From Gonapodya prolifera JEL478 (taxonomy: Eukaryota; Monoblepharomycota; Monoblepharidomycetes; Monoblepharidales; Gonapodyaceae): a stretch of DNA of 60,274 bases. Below the pieces are notes generated by a model. That model was not told the DNA's origin, did not search any database, and saw only the letters and a list, made by a program, of their open reading frames with translations. The translations under genes were made by a program, and so were the position numbers. The stretch is from the NCBI GenBank assembly GCA_001574975.1, contig KQ965809.1, forward strand, positions 129,221 to 189,494. The letters run 5' to 3'. The stretch's first letter is position 1. Each line of letters begins with the position of its first letter. Of the stretch, positions 33,701 to 44,984 are shown in pieces.

Positions 33701-33844
33701 CCGCACATGCGAAGAGAGGTCGAGCCCAGGGTGCGGTTCTCGACAGAGGTCGCGGTAAAGACGTTCCAGGTGGGAAGGGGCCTCACGGAGGATGACGCGT
33801 CGAGTGTTATTGGGACGCCGACGCAGGAGCAGGAGCAGGCGTGA
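30771..33844 (+). CDS. CBM1 - polyproline - transmembrane - Ser-rich cytoplasmic tail protein
   Basis: Start ATG 30771 (or ATG 30807) precedes a signal-peptide-like helix ([19 protein letters not shown]). A fungal cellulose-binding module CBM1 follows: [15 protein letters not shown] then [20 protein letters not shown], with all six Cys and the Trp/Tyr/Tyr binding face. A 399-nt intron (donor 31073, acceptor about 31471) leads to a Pro-rich stretch with (P)n runs, interrupted by VVEYI and IVEHV, over two further introns (about 31541-31568 and 31720-31784). Then come a Ser/Pro/Ala linker, one transmembrane helix ([20 protein letters not shown]), a basic anchor ([11 protein letters not shown]) and, across a final intron (32431 to about 32502), a roughly 445-residue Ser-rich tail. 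All joins keep frame. By layout this resembles a wall-sensing surface protein: extracellular polysaccharide-binding module, stiff stalk, one span, intracellular tail. That role is inference. If the 399-nt intron is really intergenic, two genes are present instead. Confidence 0.65.
31590..31720 (+). repeat. CCA/CCG/CCT simple-sequence tracts coding polyproline
   Basis: Near-pure (CCA)n and (CCN)n triplet tracts, for example 31597-31644 and 31698-31720, encode uninterrupted proline runs in the stalk of the CBM1 protein. Triplet periodicity keeps frame after slippage, so length variation between strains is likely. Confidence 0.85.
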
Positions 33845-35262
33845 TGAGGCGTGGGAGAGTGAGGTGCAGGTGCGGCTGGACCGATGAGTATTTTTGTATT
33901 GTATTGGGCATTGGGGTTGTATGGAGTTGCAGTGGTTTTGAGTTAAACTTGGAGTTCTTCTTTTGTAAAAATTAAATCCAATAATTGAGAAAGCGATGGA
34001 TTTTGAAAATGAGGACTGTGAAGTGAGACTATGTTTTTTCGTAAACTTCGATAGAGCGGTATGTACGCAAAGCAAGTGTCAGTGGGTGTGGGCGGGGGTT
34101 ACGTTGGAGCGACCGAGGGCACGCAACCAGCGTGCAAGAGAGAGAGAGACCGAGTGGAGTGAGAGACGAGAGAGTACCGGGGAGATCACGCCAAGTGATC
34201 TGAGAAACGAGACGAGCGAGTGGGGACGAGCGAGACGAGTGGAGTTCCGAGGTTGTAAGCCTGTTTGATAGAAGTTCTACATCTTTATATAGTGGTTAAT
34301 CTAGCTCAAGCTTTTCTTATCTCTGAGGTCTGTGGTTTCGTAATACGATCTAGAAAGTTCCAGAGACTTCCAGTGATTCGGAAATCAAGTGTGGCGCAGC
34401 AAACATGTGAGCCCCTCACACAAGCTCGTCAAATACCACCAGAGTTTTAACGTCTGGATAAGAAGCACCTCCGTCTACGCGTTGAGAGTAAGAATGGTGA
34501 GAAGTGAGTCGTGGCGGAGAGAAGGGTTGTGAGTTTGAATTCAGAGTCCAAACGCTACTAGTCAGAGCAGCGCATCGGGTGCTGCCACATTGTAGATGTG
34601 AATTTCGATGATTTGTATGAATATATGAATTTTATGTTGGCCAGAGACGTGTCCCCTCGGTCTCGACCAGGCTCAGCGCCGTCAAACGTTCTCGGAACTG
34701 AATGGACACTCGAACGACTCAGAACGTGCACCGATTGAACATTTAGCCGCATTTCGAACTTGTTGAAGCAGAATAGAACGTCTCGGGAAGGATGTTGCGA
34801 CGAAAACCCTTCAAATCAACCCAACTCCAACGTCAAGTCAACCACCAGGACAAAAGCGCATCTGCACCACGATGGCAAGGATAGTGTGCAAAAGAGAACA
34901 TTTCCAACTTCCTTCTCTGTGGAATGGAAAATGTTCCGGGGAATAAAAGCGCGGGCTCGGCCTACTCGAGGAGATTCCACAGACTGTCACTCCGATGGTA
35001 TCCGGTTATCGCCGTATTTCCTCGGGCGGACGTTACCATCAAGCCGTGGCCGTAACCGTTGAGTGAGACCGTTGTTTTCGAGGTCTCTTTACAGATCCTC
35101 AGAATGGGGATTACACCCCCACCTCTAAACGTGCATTTCAGTCGGCCGCAGTTACTTTGCCACAATTGGCTTTGCATACAAATAAAGCGGCATTACGCAA
35201 CAAAAGTTACCATTCTTCTTTTCGCCCCAATTCACATTCCGACACAATCCATCCGATTTCTA
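33845..35262. other. Intergenic region with a GA-rich run
   Basis: About 1.4 kb with no supported gene. 34120-34245 is a purine-rich run (GAGAGAGAGACCGAG, GAGACGAG repeats). The short frames seen (33996-34268, 34760-35062) have no domain or coding sense. Confidence 0.5.
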
Positions 35263-37420
35263 TGGCATCCTCATCTTCATCCAGAAAAGCGTGTCGTGGG
35301 TGGAGTCAGGCGATTCTGTTTGTGAGGTGGCGCTACTCGAGAGAGGACGTTAGTTATCCTTAGAGACGGAGAGAGGCTTCCAGCACCCGAACGCGTTTCA
35401 ACACCTCTTCGTCCATTATTCTGCAGAAATTTCCCACACGCTCCTCCGGACGAATCCACCAACGGACGTTTTTAAGCTTGTGGAGGATCGGGTTTCGGCC
35501 CAGGAATCCCCCTTCACGTTGTTCGACGTTGTGTTCACCACCCTGTCACTCCAATTCCACTTCAATCGAGGAGCCTCGGCCGCGGGTGTTCTCAACCTCT
35601 TGAACCGTAGCCAGCCTCTACGGATCCAGCTTGGCGCGTTTGACATTCCAAAGCTCGCAGTAGCAGCGCAAGGCGGACAGGACGGGGGAGTTCATGTTGA
35701 CAGTGTACGAACGATCGACATTTTCAAGGGCGCAGGTGACAAACTCCAGCCACCTACATGGACTTCTGTCAGAGACCTGTTCCCCAACGTGGACGGCGTC
35801 GTTGGAGCTGTACCCCCAATCTGCCCGCTTCCCTGGGTTGATCGAGCTGACGTGGACGCAAGCCGCCATTATGGGGGTTGCGGATTCCTGCTCCGAACTC
35901 TGCCGAATGCCACCCAGCTTGAACACTTTGCCGTTCGGAAGTAGAGCTTTAATGCAAATCACAGGGATGTGCAGCTGCCTCCTGGACAGTGGCCTCGCGT
36001 CGTGTTTCTGCGTGTCGTTCTTCTCGTCTCCACCAACCCAAAAGACACGTTAGACTGGATTGTGGATCTCGGAAGCGTGTTGAGGGAATCGCTTTCCCAG
36101 GCTGCACACGCTCAAGATTGCAGTCACCCTCCCGGCATTCCGAAGACCGGGAAATGTCTCCGTCTCTGAGAAGATCTCTCAACTGATCCGGGCGGTGGGA
36201 CTTCAGCTAGCGCGCATGTACTTGGACGTCTCTGAGGCCCTCAGTCGGAATGACCTGGCTTACCGTGGGCTTCAGCTCTTGGATGAGATTCGAGTCCTGC
36301 TGGGTCCAAACAAGCGCATCGAGATGGTGGGGTCACACCCATGGCGTACCTTTGGACATAAAGTCGCTTGAGGGACGCATATGAGCTATTCTTGGAGGCG
36401 GGAGATTTTTAGTGCCTCAAAAATCTCCCGCCACCTCCCCGTGCGAGCCATCGTCCGGCTGTCATCCTCATCCCGCTCCCTCCGGACGAATCGTGACACT
36501 TCAACCCTTCCACCCGTCTGGGAGCGCCTGGACTTTTCCGAACACGCGCAAAGTTTCACTGACTCTGACTACACGGCTTGTCTGGCCCAGCTACCGCGAT
36601 GGACTGCCCTGGTTTTCAATGTCCGGTCGACTAGGCGAAGGACGCAATCACGAAAGGAATCGTGGAAGTGGCATTCGACGGGACATCGATCAAAACGCTG
36701 ACGCTGATTTCGGCGCATCAGCTGCCGGGAGTTCAGCGACTGTCGTTCCGCGACTGTGTAGCGAATGACATTTCAACCAACCGCGAGGCAGACAGCGTCG
36801 TGACCGCGCCGTTATGCGGAGGGCGCGTTAAGGCGAAAGACGTGCCGCTGCGGTACCTCGATATCCACCAACAGCCGCCTTCAGAAGATCACGCAACAGC
36901 TTAAGAAACAGTTTCGGGACCTTGTGGTCGTCACGGGCAAGTGGGACGAATGCGGGTGTGATATGGACGCCGGCAAGGACCTAAAAGACAAATATCCGGT
37001 GCGGCGCCTCTTCCATCTCACAAATCCACAGCGATCGCGGTATCCAAACAATATTGCTGGGACTGCATGCGACGAATGGTGTGCGATGTTTGCCAGGCGT
37101 TTAAGGATGATGATGATGGTGACGGCGAATGGGCTGAAGATAATATTGGTTTTGAGATATGTGCCTCAGACTGCGTCATATGCCCCAGTGACATTTGCAG
37201 GAGGGTGTGGTTCCAGAATATGTGCTGCAAATTTTGTGCCAGTCATATCTCTGCAAAAGCTGCGCGGACGGCGGGGAAACGTTTGGGCAACAGCTTGGTG
37301 GATGCGCCAGGGTTGTATCTCATCATGTCCACCGGCGGAGATTAAGGTCCGACTCTCCAAATGAGGATGAAGAATACGAGGGAGAATCAGGGGATGGATC
37401 TGATGGAGATGCTTAATCAG
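35263..37420 (+). pseudogene. LRR/F-box-like protein with Cys-rich and acidic C-terminus, frame-disrupted
   Basis: Coding sense runs on plus but jumps frame repeatedly. Visible pieces: SPFTLFDVVFTTLSLQFHF and VLNLLNRSQPLRIQLGAF; LFPNVDGV then (other frame) LELYPQSARFPGLIELTW; RVVFLRVVLLVSTNPKDTL; LHTLKIAVTLPAF and VGLQLARMYLDVSEAL; VEVAFDGTSIKTLTLISAHQ and LPGVQRLSFRDC; LRYLDI then LQKITQQLKKQFRDLVVV. These match the irregular leucine-rich pattern of fungal F-box/LRR proteins. A Cys-rich segment follows (CWDCMRRMVCDVC, CASDCVICPSDIC, MCCKFC; around 37060-37240), possibly a cross-brace zinc site, and an acidic end (NEDEEYEGESGDGSDGDA, stop about 37414). With at least four frame changes that do not look like introns, it is either decayed or affected by indels. 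Function unknown. Confidence 0.4.
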
Positions 37421-38003
37421 ACGATGACTTGGAGTGACAATATAACTCTGGGGTGTCATTGGAAGATTGCGTCTGACGACTCAGTGGGAATGAAACATGA
37501 CTACTCGCTTAGTTTGGCGTAGCAAAGAGCAACTGGGGGGGCATTAGCTAGGAGGTCTGTCTGCTGATTTATGCTTGGGCGCTGTCACGCCTTATGAAGC
37601 CTGTGGAAGCACGATTCTTGAATAGATCATGGTTTGATATGAGAACAACTCTCGCTTCCTTGAATAAACGCGGGTATGATTGTTTGACAAGAGAAGATTG
37701 AATCGTGCTCCATGAAGCACGTTTATGGTCCTTTCACGCACGCTGAGACTCGCCCACGCTCATCATGTGGTCGTAGAAGGAGCTTTTTTTCCGTTCTCTC
37801 TCACCTCCTACATATGGCATTCAGTCGGAGATAATTCGAGATTGGGTATTGAAAGAAGAGACGCACTTTGATTAGACAACATTCGTAACTTCGATTCAGC
37901 TTCTCTTTTTCACAAATGAACTATTCGACTCTTCGGAAGACTTAGTAGATTGGAAATGCGAAACGATCAATCCAAGTGATAATCGGAAGATAAGTCCCGA
38001 CAT
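37421..38003. other. Intergenic region
   Basis: No gene recognised; AT-richer towards 37850-38000. Presumably the promoter of the GH2 gene. Confidence 0.45.
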
Positions 38004-41000
38004 ATGCGACACAACCCCATGAAACTCACCGGAGACTGGCAAATCCACGGTCACGACCGCCGCGGGCGTCCTCTCACCATCGATGGCCAGATCCCCGGTG
38101 AAATTTACCCTCAGCTGCACAGGGCCTTCGTGCTCTCCGACTCACCTCTCCGGGGAGATGATTTCGCAACAGGAGCGCTTGATTGGGTACACAAGCAGGA
38201 TTGGACGTATGAGAAAACGTTTACGGTTGATCGAGGTGGGCAGGATGGAGGTGAAGAAGGTGTTGAAGGCGCCAGAATATTGGACAGTCGGAAAGTAAGC
38301 TTTCGAACGAACGAGACGCAACAAGCGTGATTGCGAATCTGATGTTCTACACTAAGGTTCTGCTGGTCTTTCATGGCCTCGATACGCTCGCTGCGATCTC
38401 CTTGAACGGCCATCCGGTCGGCAAAGCTGACAACGCGTTTCGGCCCTGGACTTTCGACATTCGCCCGCTCCTTCGTGAAGGGGAAAACACCCTCCGCGTG
38501 GTTCTTTACAGCGTCACTGCTGGACCTGCAGTGGCTTCTGTGAGCTCGTCTCCCCAGTCGTGGATCCGAAAACCACTTGCTTCGTTCGGTGTGCCACACT
38601 TTCCTGCATTTCCGGGCTGTGGCATCACGGGTGACGTAGAACTAATTCCGCTGGTAGATACGGTGTGGATGAGTGATCTGGCAGTGAGGGTATGCAAGAA
38701 TGGGGACCAATCGCGTTTCGCTGCGATCAAAAGCGATTGGCTGGTTGAAGTGACTATGGATCTCATCGCCAATGAACCTCGCTCAGATTTGGCAGTATTT
38801 GTCTCGCTCAATATCCCAGGCAGCGCTTCACCACCTCACATCGAGATGTGTAATGTTAATACTGGATTCGAAAACGTCACCATTTCTGTACCGTTGGTTG
38901 TTGCAAAGGACAGCGTAGAAACATGGGACTATGCGGATGGGATAGGAGATCAGCGACTCTACGAACTGACAGTTGCGGTGATGGACCAATCACGTGGAAT
39001 TGCTCTTCAAAGGCAGAAGCGAAACATTGGGTTCCGTAACATCACGGTCAAGACTCACCCTTCAAAAGAGATTTTGACTTGTACATTTTTTATTGAAGAA
39101 AACCTCATTTTCCTCAAAGTGAGTGGATGATGTTTCAAACTGCATTCTTCACTTAAAATAATGCGTCGCTTCATCAGGGTGCTGCGGTATCCCCCATTGA
39201 GCTTTTTCCAACCACCGTAACCTTTGATCAGCTGGATTATATGACAGAGTCTTGTACCGCTGCCAACTTGAACGCAATCTATGTCCCCGGGACGACAGGC
39301 TTTCTTTCTGATCGCTTTTACGACCTTTGCGATCAACGGGGCTTGCTGGTACTTCAAGAGTGTGCTTTCGATGACAGGGTCCAGTACGCCCAAAATCTCA
39401 ATATGAAATCCGTCGAGGAGGAGATTCGATATCAGGTGCGCACTTTATTTGCATGTTTTGTGCAGTATCACCTCGTTTACTGATGTGCATAGATACGAAG
39501 ACTCATGCACCACCCGAGTGTTATTGCTTGGATCGCAAACGTTGAAGATCAACGCATCCTCTCAGCAATCGAAAAGTCTGCAAAGTTACTCGATCCTTCG
39601 AGACCGCTCCTGAGGTATCAATCATCTTGTTATGAAGTGCCCATTCACGGTAATCAAAATTTCTTTTTAGGTGCTCGAGTTCTCCTAAAAGTCAAGAGAC
39701 TCTCGCATTACTTGGTGACGGGATCCCTTCCCTTCCCGCTACAGATATTCTCAAGCAAGCAATTGACTTCACGGACCTATCACCGCTCTCGGAGGTAATG
39801 AAAGCTCGCAGCCTTGTGGTACCGATGGAAGCGGCTCTTCAAAACGTCAAGGTTGGTTTGTCCTTTCTAGTATCGCCTTGGATGGTTCCACCATGCTCAT
39901 ACGCTGGTAGAGTGCTCTTCCTTCTGAGGTTCGAACCTGTATTCACGATCTTGGGAACGATCATGGTCCCAAAAGCTCTGAGGAAATTACCTCAAGCATT
40001 TCATATCTGACACAGTGCTTGCAGGCACTGGAGTTGAAGTCTGAAATTGGTAGGTTGACTGACACCCGTGGATGTAACATCTTTGCGTTTATTTTACGTC
40101 GTCGCATTTGAGAGCAGAGAAGAAGGAGCCACAAGTGCACGGGCTTTGTTTACCGATCGGTAAGTTGTTCGCGAGTTTGGAAACGTTCGTCGTTCGATAA
40201 TCAGAAACATCTCATTGAACTTCAGCTGAACGATCCATGGCAAGCACCTTATCCAGGCTCGTTGGAGTATGGGGGAAGGTGGAAGTTAGTGGTTGTCAAA
40301 GTTGTGGAAGGTTTCCTTGAGATCTACAAGGATGTGTGATCTCGCAGGCTTTCACATCACGTGATCTCAAATTTGCTCCGACCTGTATTGGTATCATGCC
40401 AGGCAGATACCGTGGATGAAATGGAAATCTTCCTGAGTTCAGCTTTGTTAGATGCTTTGGGCGGTATGTGATGCTTTTATTGAGCGCAAATGCACGCGAG
40501 TGTTGATCCATTTCGATAACAGTTCATGTTTTGGTGCGGATTTACTCTCTCCGAGACTCGAAGCTCAAGTGGACGAAGCAATTCGATTCTGTGCCAATTC
40601 AGCCAATGTCGACCATTTTGCTCTTTCGGGGAGGCGTCACTGGCACGAATAAAAATCCCGACGATTTGAGTTTGAAGGAACATGTGATCGACATGGAGGC
40701 GCGAGACAGTGGATCCGGACGATTGCTGTCTTCGAACTGGCATGTTGTTGGCGAGAACAGATTGCCCTCCTCAATCTTCAACAAACGACCGAGCCTTGAC
40801 ATCAAAGTGACTGGAGTATCTCAGTACACGTCTGCTGTCTGGGACAGTACAGGGCGGGAACGATCTCGTGTCGATCTCGTAATCACTACAGATTCAGTTG
40901 TGCCGTTTTTCAATTTGGATGTAAGTAAAGCCAGGTTGCTGACGCCTGGGGTACTTTCAAACTCGCTTATTTGTCTAGAATTCACGCTATCGGGGATGGT

Positions 41001-41444
41001 ATGACTTGGGTTGCACTGTACTCATACCAGGGCAAACTTATCATGTGAGGTATGTAGCGCAATTTGTTATATTTCCCATATGCACTCTGTTTTCATTGCC
41101 TGCTGGCTTTCAGCTTCTACCCATGGCCTGGAGAGAATGGTGGACTCAAAGCATCTGCCGTGGGAGCATCCGAGGTCCAGGCATCGAGAAAAGCAGGTGG
41201 TCGAGATCGCCTGCTGCAACTACTCGCTTCAAAGAAACGCTCTGATTCTTCAGCTGGACGTGACACCCGACTTCCTGAGGCGTCGCAGCAGTGGAGTATT
41301 GTGAGCGCACACGACTTTGTCGCGTCAACTGTGCAAGTTCAGACCCTGGCAGGAAGCTATGCCGTACTTCTGCAGGCTGTCAATGATAAAACGGCTTCTT
41401 CTACTGGATTTAATCGGTTCAAGGCTCCCACGTACAGGTTATAG
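38004..41444 (+). CDS. Glycoside hydrolase family 2 protein, beta-mannosidase-like, possibly catalytically incomplete
   Basis: Start ATG 38004. The N-terminal jelly-roll reads LTGDWQIHGHD, GQIPGEIYPQLHRAFVLSD, DWVHKQDWTYEKTF and, after an intron, VLLVFHGLDTLAAISLNGH and WTFDIRPLLREGENTLRVVL. The TIM-barrel part has LDYMTESCTAANLNAIYVPG, DLCDQRGLLVLQECAF and the acid/base region HHPSVIAWIANVEDQ, where Glu aligns with the Glu of the canonical GNNE. The C-terminal domain has YLTQCLQALELKSEI and NDPWQAPYPGSLEYGGRWK, the typical beta-mannosidase NDxWQAPxxxSLEYGGRWK block. Many introns of 50-90 nt. No signal peptide is seen, so it may be cytosolic or vacuolar. Between the acid/base region and the C-terminal block the sequence is short and I find no EFG motif that would carry the catalytic nucleophile, so activity is in doubt. 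Stop at 41442-41444. Confidence 0.8.
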
Positions 41445-41689
41445 CAAGATTGTATTTAATTATCTTATTTCGATATTCACGTCGTCATGAGATCGCAAGG
41501 AAACTCTGCAGATTAAGCGCGTCTCTTCATCCCATGAACCGTTGATTGACAATAGTTCATGTATTCAAGTGTTTGCAACAGAGCACCGAACACGCAGGAG
41601 AGCTCAAAAAAATACATCTGGACGACAAATGTTGAGGACGAAGACGCCGGTGGATCGAGTTCTCGCCGCGGACCTCAGGATTCCCCACA

Positions 41690-42034
41690 TTAAACGCAAC
41701 CAACAACGATCGCCGACCTCAAAAGCCTTCTTCGCTGTGCTCTGGAGCGGTGCGAGAGGATTGATGATGCGAGAATAGAGTTTGAGAATCTTGTGGCTTC
41801 CCATGAAAGGGAAAGGAAAGGTATTGTCCAATGAAACTCTATGAAACATCGTTGATCCTTCCGACATCACCTTTCCCAGCGCTCGAAATTGAATTCTGTC
41901 GCAAATTAAAGGAAGCAGAATCACGATGTGAATCTTTGAAGGTGGAACTTCAAGCGGCGAGAGCTGAAGCAGCCCTCGAACATGAAAAGGAAGCTGCTGT
42001 CACACAATTATTGATAACTGTGACGTCGGTGTAG
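41690..42034 (+). CDS. Small coiled-coil protein
   Basis: Two exons joined over a short intron (donor after AGGAAAG about 41820, acceptor CCCAG about 41880) give an uninterrupted helical, heptad-like chain: IADLKSLLRCALERCERIDD, ARIEFENLVASHERER, then LEIEFCRKLKEAESRCESLK and AARAEAALEHEKEAAVTQLL, stop at 42034. The frame upstream of about 41686 has a stop, so the true first exon is not found; 41542-41680 in other frames could contribute. Function unknown; nothing beyond the coiled coil is visible. Confidence 0.5.
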
Positions 42035-42225
42035 TTTTGATCACTGAGTATTGTGCGCTGCGTGAACAGCCAAGTGTCGCTTCGGAGGAATGTGATCAGA
42101 AACCCGTGCTACGGAATGGGCTTTTTTTGTTATGTCGAACATCACATCGTTACAATTGTACAGTAAGTTGTATGAAGAACAAATTCAGTTGGTGGAAGGG
42201 AACGCAATAACACGTATAATACGTT

Positions 42226-43736
42226 TTAGTATTCACCGTACTCGGCACCTCCCATATCGCCGTCCAAAGTGTCAACGGCATCCCAACCGAACAACGTCCT
42301 TTTGTACAATTCGATTGTTCCTTTTGCATACCCCGTGTTCCACAAATTCTTGTGCTTTATAAGACCATCCGCGGGAGATTCATACCGAATCTTGATCATG
42401 GTGTCTTTCGGGGCCGAGAAGTCCAGAACAATCTTTGAATGGAAGTTGTATGCAACAATATGCCACTTGACTTCGGTCTCGGTGACAGTGATGGTTGGAA
42501 AGACGAACGCGCTGAGCTTGGAGAAGTTGTACTCGTACAGTGTGCCTTCGTAGTAAAATGCGACAAGGAGTTTGACGCCAAGGGGTATTCCAGCAACGAC
42601 AGGGTTTCCACCACCGCAATCAAGCGAAGAGTGCTGAAGTTCTTCGCCAGTCTTGCGGGAGACGAGTTTGTTTGTCTGGTTTGCGAGGGATGACTGTCGC
42701 CAAAACCTCAAAGCGACGTCGCCGAAAAGGTGATCACTCACTGACAACCATATCCATGGGTTAGTGTATTCTGTACCCCAGTTCTTGTCCTGGTAACCGT
42801 AGGATTTGTCGGGCAGAACGTCAAAGACCTCCCCGTTGTACATAATGGTCCCAGAGTAGCGTGTCCGCATGCCCTTCACGTGCCAGAACATCTACCAAAA
42901 GCGAGATTATGAGCGACATATAGCCCCTCTCGAATGCAAGATAGCGTTTACTCACTTGGAAGAGGGCCAAGTTTCGCAAGCCTTTTGAGACGCCGTATCC
43001 GGGATTAAAGGAGAGAACCTTTTCGGCGTGAAGTGACCAGCTCATGAATCCAGCGTCGGAGAAATATTCTGGGTGTGCCACGGCTGCCTCTTGCGACAGC
43101 GAAACTGCACCGTAGAGTATGGTATCATTGGCGAAGTTATCATCGCCAATCTTCACCTCCATGCGGTTTCGGTCGGCAGAAAACTGCGAAATCGGGTAGA
43201 AGTTGTTGATTTTGCACGCGTCTTTGCCCCAACTTCCGGCCGTGAGGAGAGCGTAACTCGGTTTGTTGGTTCCGTTCTTGCCGAAGACCGGTTCGGATTG
43301 AGCGAGCTTTGGATTGACGACGTAGTACTAGGTAGGGGAACAGTGAGAAAACGGCGTTAGAGACGGTAAGCTTGAAGTTTTCCAAATCTCGTCTCTGAAC
43401 TCGTCTCAGACCAACCTCAATGAAGAAGGGGCGAAGCGATCCATCCTTTCGCGAGACAGCTACAAGGTTATGCCACCACCAGTCGTATCCGTTTTTCATG
43501 AGGACTGGATGGTCTGGTAATCTGTACCCCGTGACTCCTTCCGTTGAGAAGAAGCCGGACGATTGGATAAGGCCCAGAGTCAGGGCAAGGAGAGCGATCC
43601 CGCCGCCGGCGAGGACGGCAGCTGGAGGACTTGGTTTCGATGTCATGATGCTTCTCGGATTTGTGGATTCGGTTTGAGTGGTTGGGAGGGGGCCGATTGG
43701 CGGCTCAATTCGAGCTTGAGATGCCGCGTGACTCAT
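42226..43736 (-). CDS. Membrane-anchored tocopherol-cyclase-like (CrtC/AttH-type) protein
   Basis: Three exons (about 43736-43415, 43328-42957, 42894-42226). The N-terminus is Pro/Ser-rich then a signal-anchor helix (AAVLAGGGIALLALTLGLIQ). The rest matches the tocopherol cyclase-like family: GYDWWWHNLVAVSRKDGS, WGKDACKINNFYPISQF, GFMSWSLHAEKVLSFNPG, MFWHVKGMRTRYSGTIMYNG, YGYQDKNWGTEYTNPWIWL, LDCGGGNPVV, KLLVAFYYEGTLYEYNFSKL, WHIVAYNFHSKIVLDFSAP and, at the very end, GGAEYGEY. The best-conserved family blocks are all present and no frame break is seen, so the protein should be made. In plants the family closes the chromanol ring of vitamin E; the fungal substrate is unknown, and fungi do not make tocopherol, so lipid or polyketide-type cyclisation or lipocalin-like binding are open possibilities. 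There is an alternative start at an internal Met (MTSKPSPP). Confidence 0.85.
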
Positions 43737-43978
43737 GCCACAGCACTGTGAGAATGACTCCCCAGGTCTTTACCCAGATTGCACCACTGAATTAATTGCA
43801 TAAAGAGCGCTTAGAATCGCTTGCTCATCTGGGTCACGGCATCGGCCTTCGAATGTGAGATAGGTAATCTAAATTCAAGCAAGAACTGACACGCTACAGC
43901 AAGTACAATTACATATGAACACTCTAAAGTCTGATATATGCCTCGGGGTACTTTCGAAGTACGTTCAGTCGAGATCTC

Positions 43979-44984
43979 TCATGACTGAAGGCCCCTCTCC
44001 CCCGTCGGTTTCAGCACAGCCGGAGCTGTCTCCGTCCGTGCTCCTGATCCCTTTGATGCCTTTCCCGTGTCAGACGCTGAGGCATCGACAAACTTTTGCA
44101 GCCCACCGCCGAAATTTAGGGTGCATACTGTCGCTGTCAGCATGCACGCGGCGAGGAGGAAGATGTTGAAAACGCAAAAAAAACTTCCAACTTCGCGGAT
44201 CAGGAAGTATTTGTCGACGGTGAAGGGCAAGATGGGCCAGAGCTTTAGATTTCAGGCACGAAGGGTTAGTATCGGCAGAAAACATAAATTGTGGTTCAGA
44301 CGACCCCGAACTCACTTTCACCAATTGAACCATAAGGATTCCCTCAATAAGCAGCGCCAAGAATAAGAACACGATGACAGGTGTAAACTTCTCCTTTTGC
44401 ACTGCCCATCGAAGCATGATGAGACCGCTCGTGTGGACGAGGTAGCCCGCGCTCGTGATGATGAGGAACGTGTGCGAGTAGGACCACCACCCATGAGAGA
44501 TAAAGTAGGCTCCGGCCAGTGCGGCGAAGTAGACGTTTACTTTGCATTGTACGACGAGAAGATTGAAGGCGCTGTTTTTCCACCAGCGGAGACGTCGATG
44601 AGTTTTGGTGCACTGGCATGAGCATCCTCTGCATAAAGCAGCTCACCTGTACCGCCACCGCATTTTCCTATCCGCGCCAATCTTCTTAAACACCTTCCAC
44701 TTCACCTCCCGCCAGATCCCGGGCAACAACATCACCTGCCCAAACAGATGCAACCCCGTAGCGACGCACGTTGCCATGCGAAGAGATTGTACTCTGTCGC
44801 CCCAGGTTTCCAGGGAGTTGTAAGACACCCCAACGATGTACATTGCGTACCATGTTGTTGGGTCGTTTGTAGGAATGGGCGTAGGGGAGTCTTGGATGGT
44901 GTCATAGATTCGGCATAGTCGCGTGGAAGAGTTGGTGCAGTAACGGAGAATTGGTATGGGGAGGTGCAGGCTGCAGTGGGACAT
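43979..44984 (-). CDS. Multi-pass membrane protein, paralogue A (N-terminally short)
   Basis: Exons on minus: TWYAMYIVGVSYNSLETWGD, TGLHLFGQVMLLPGIWREVK and KVFKKIGADRKMRWRYR (about 44984-44645), a helix around 44590-44500 (VYFAALAGAYFISHGWWSYS), SAGYLVHTSGLIMLRW, KFTPVIVFLFLALLIEGILM, and the last exon KYFLIREVGSFFCVFNIFLL, TATVCTLNFGGGLQKFVD, stop at 43979. About four to five transmembrane helices. It aligns block for block with paralogue B at 48596-50277 but lacks B's first three helices; no equivalent is seen upstream to 45330, so A is 5'-truncated or its first exons are unrecognised. No family name is known to me. Confidence 0.6.
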
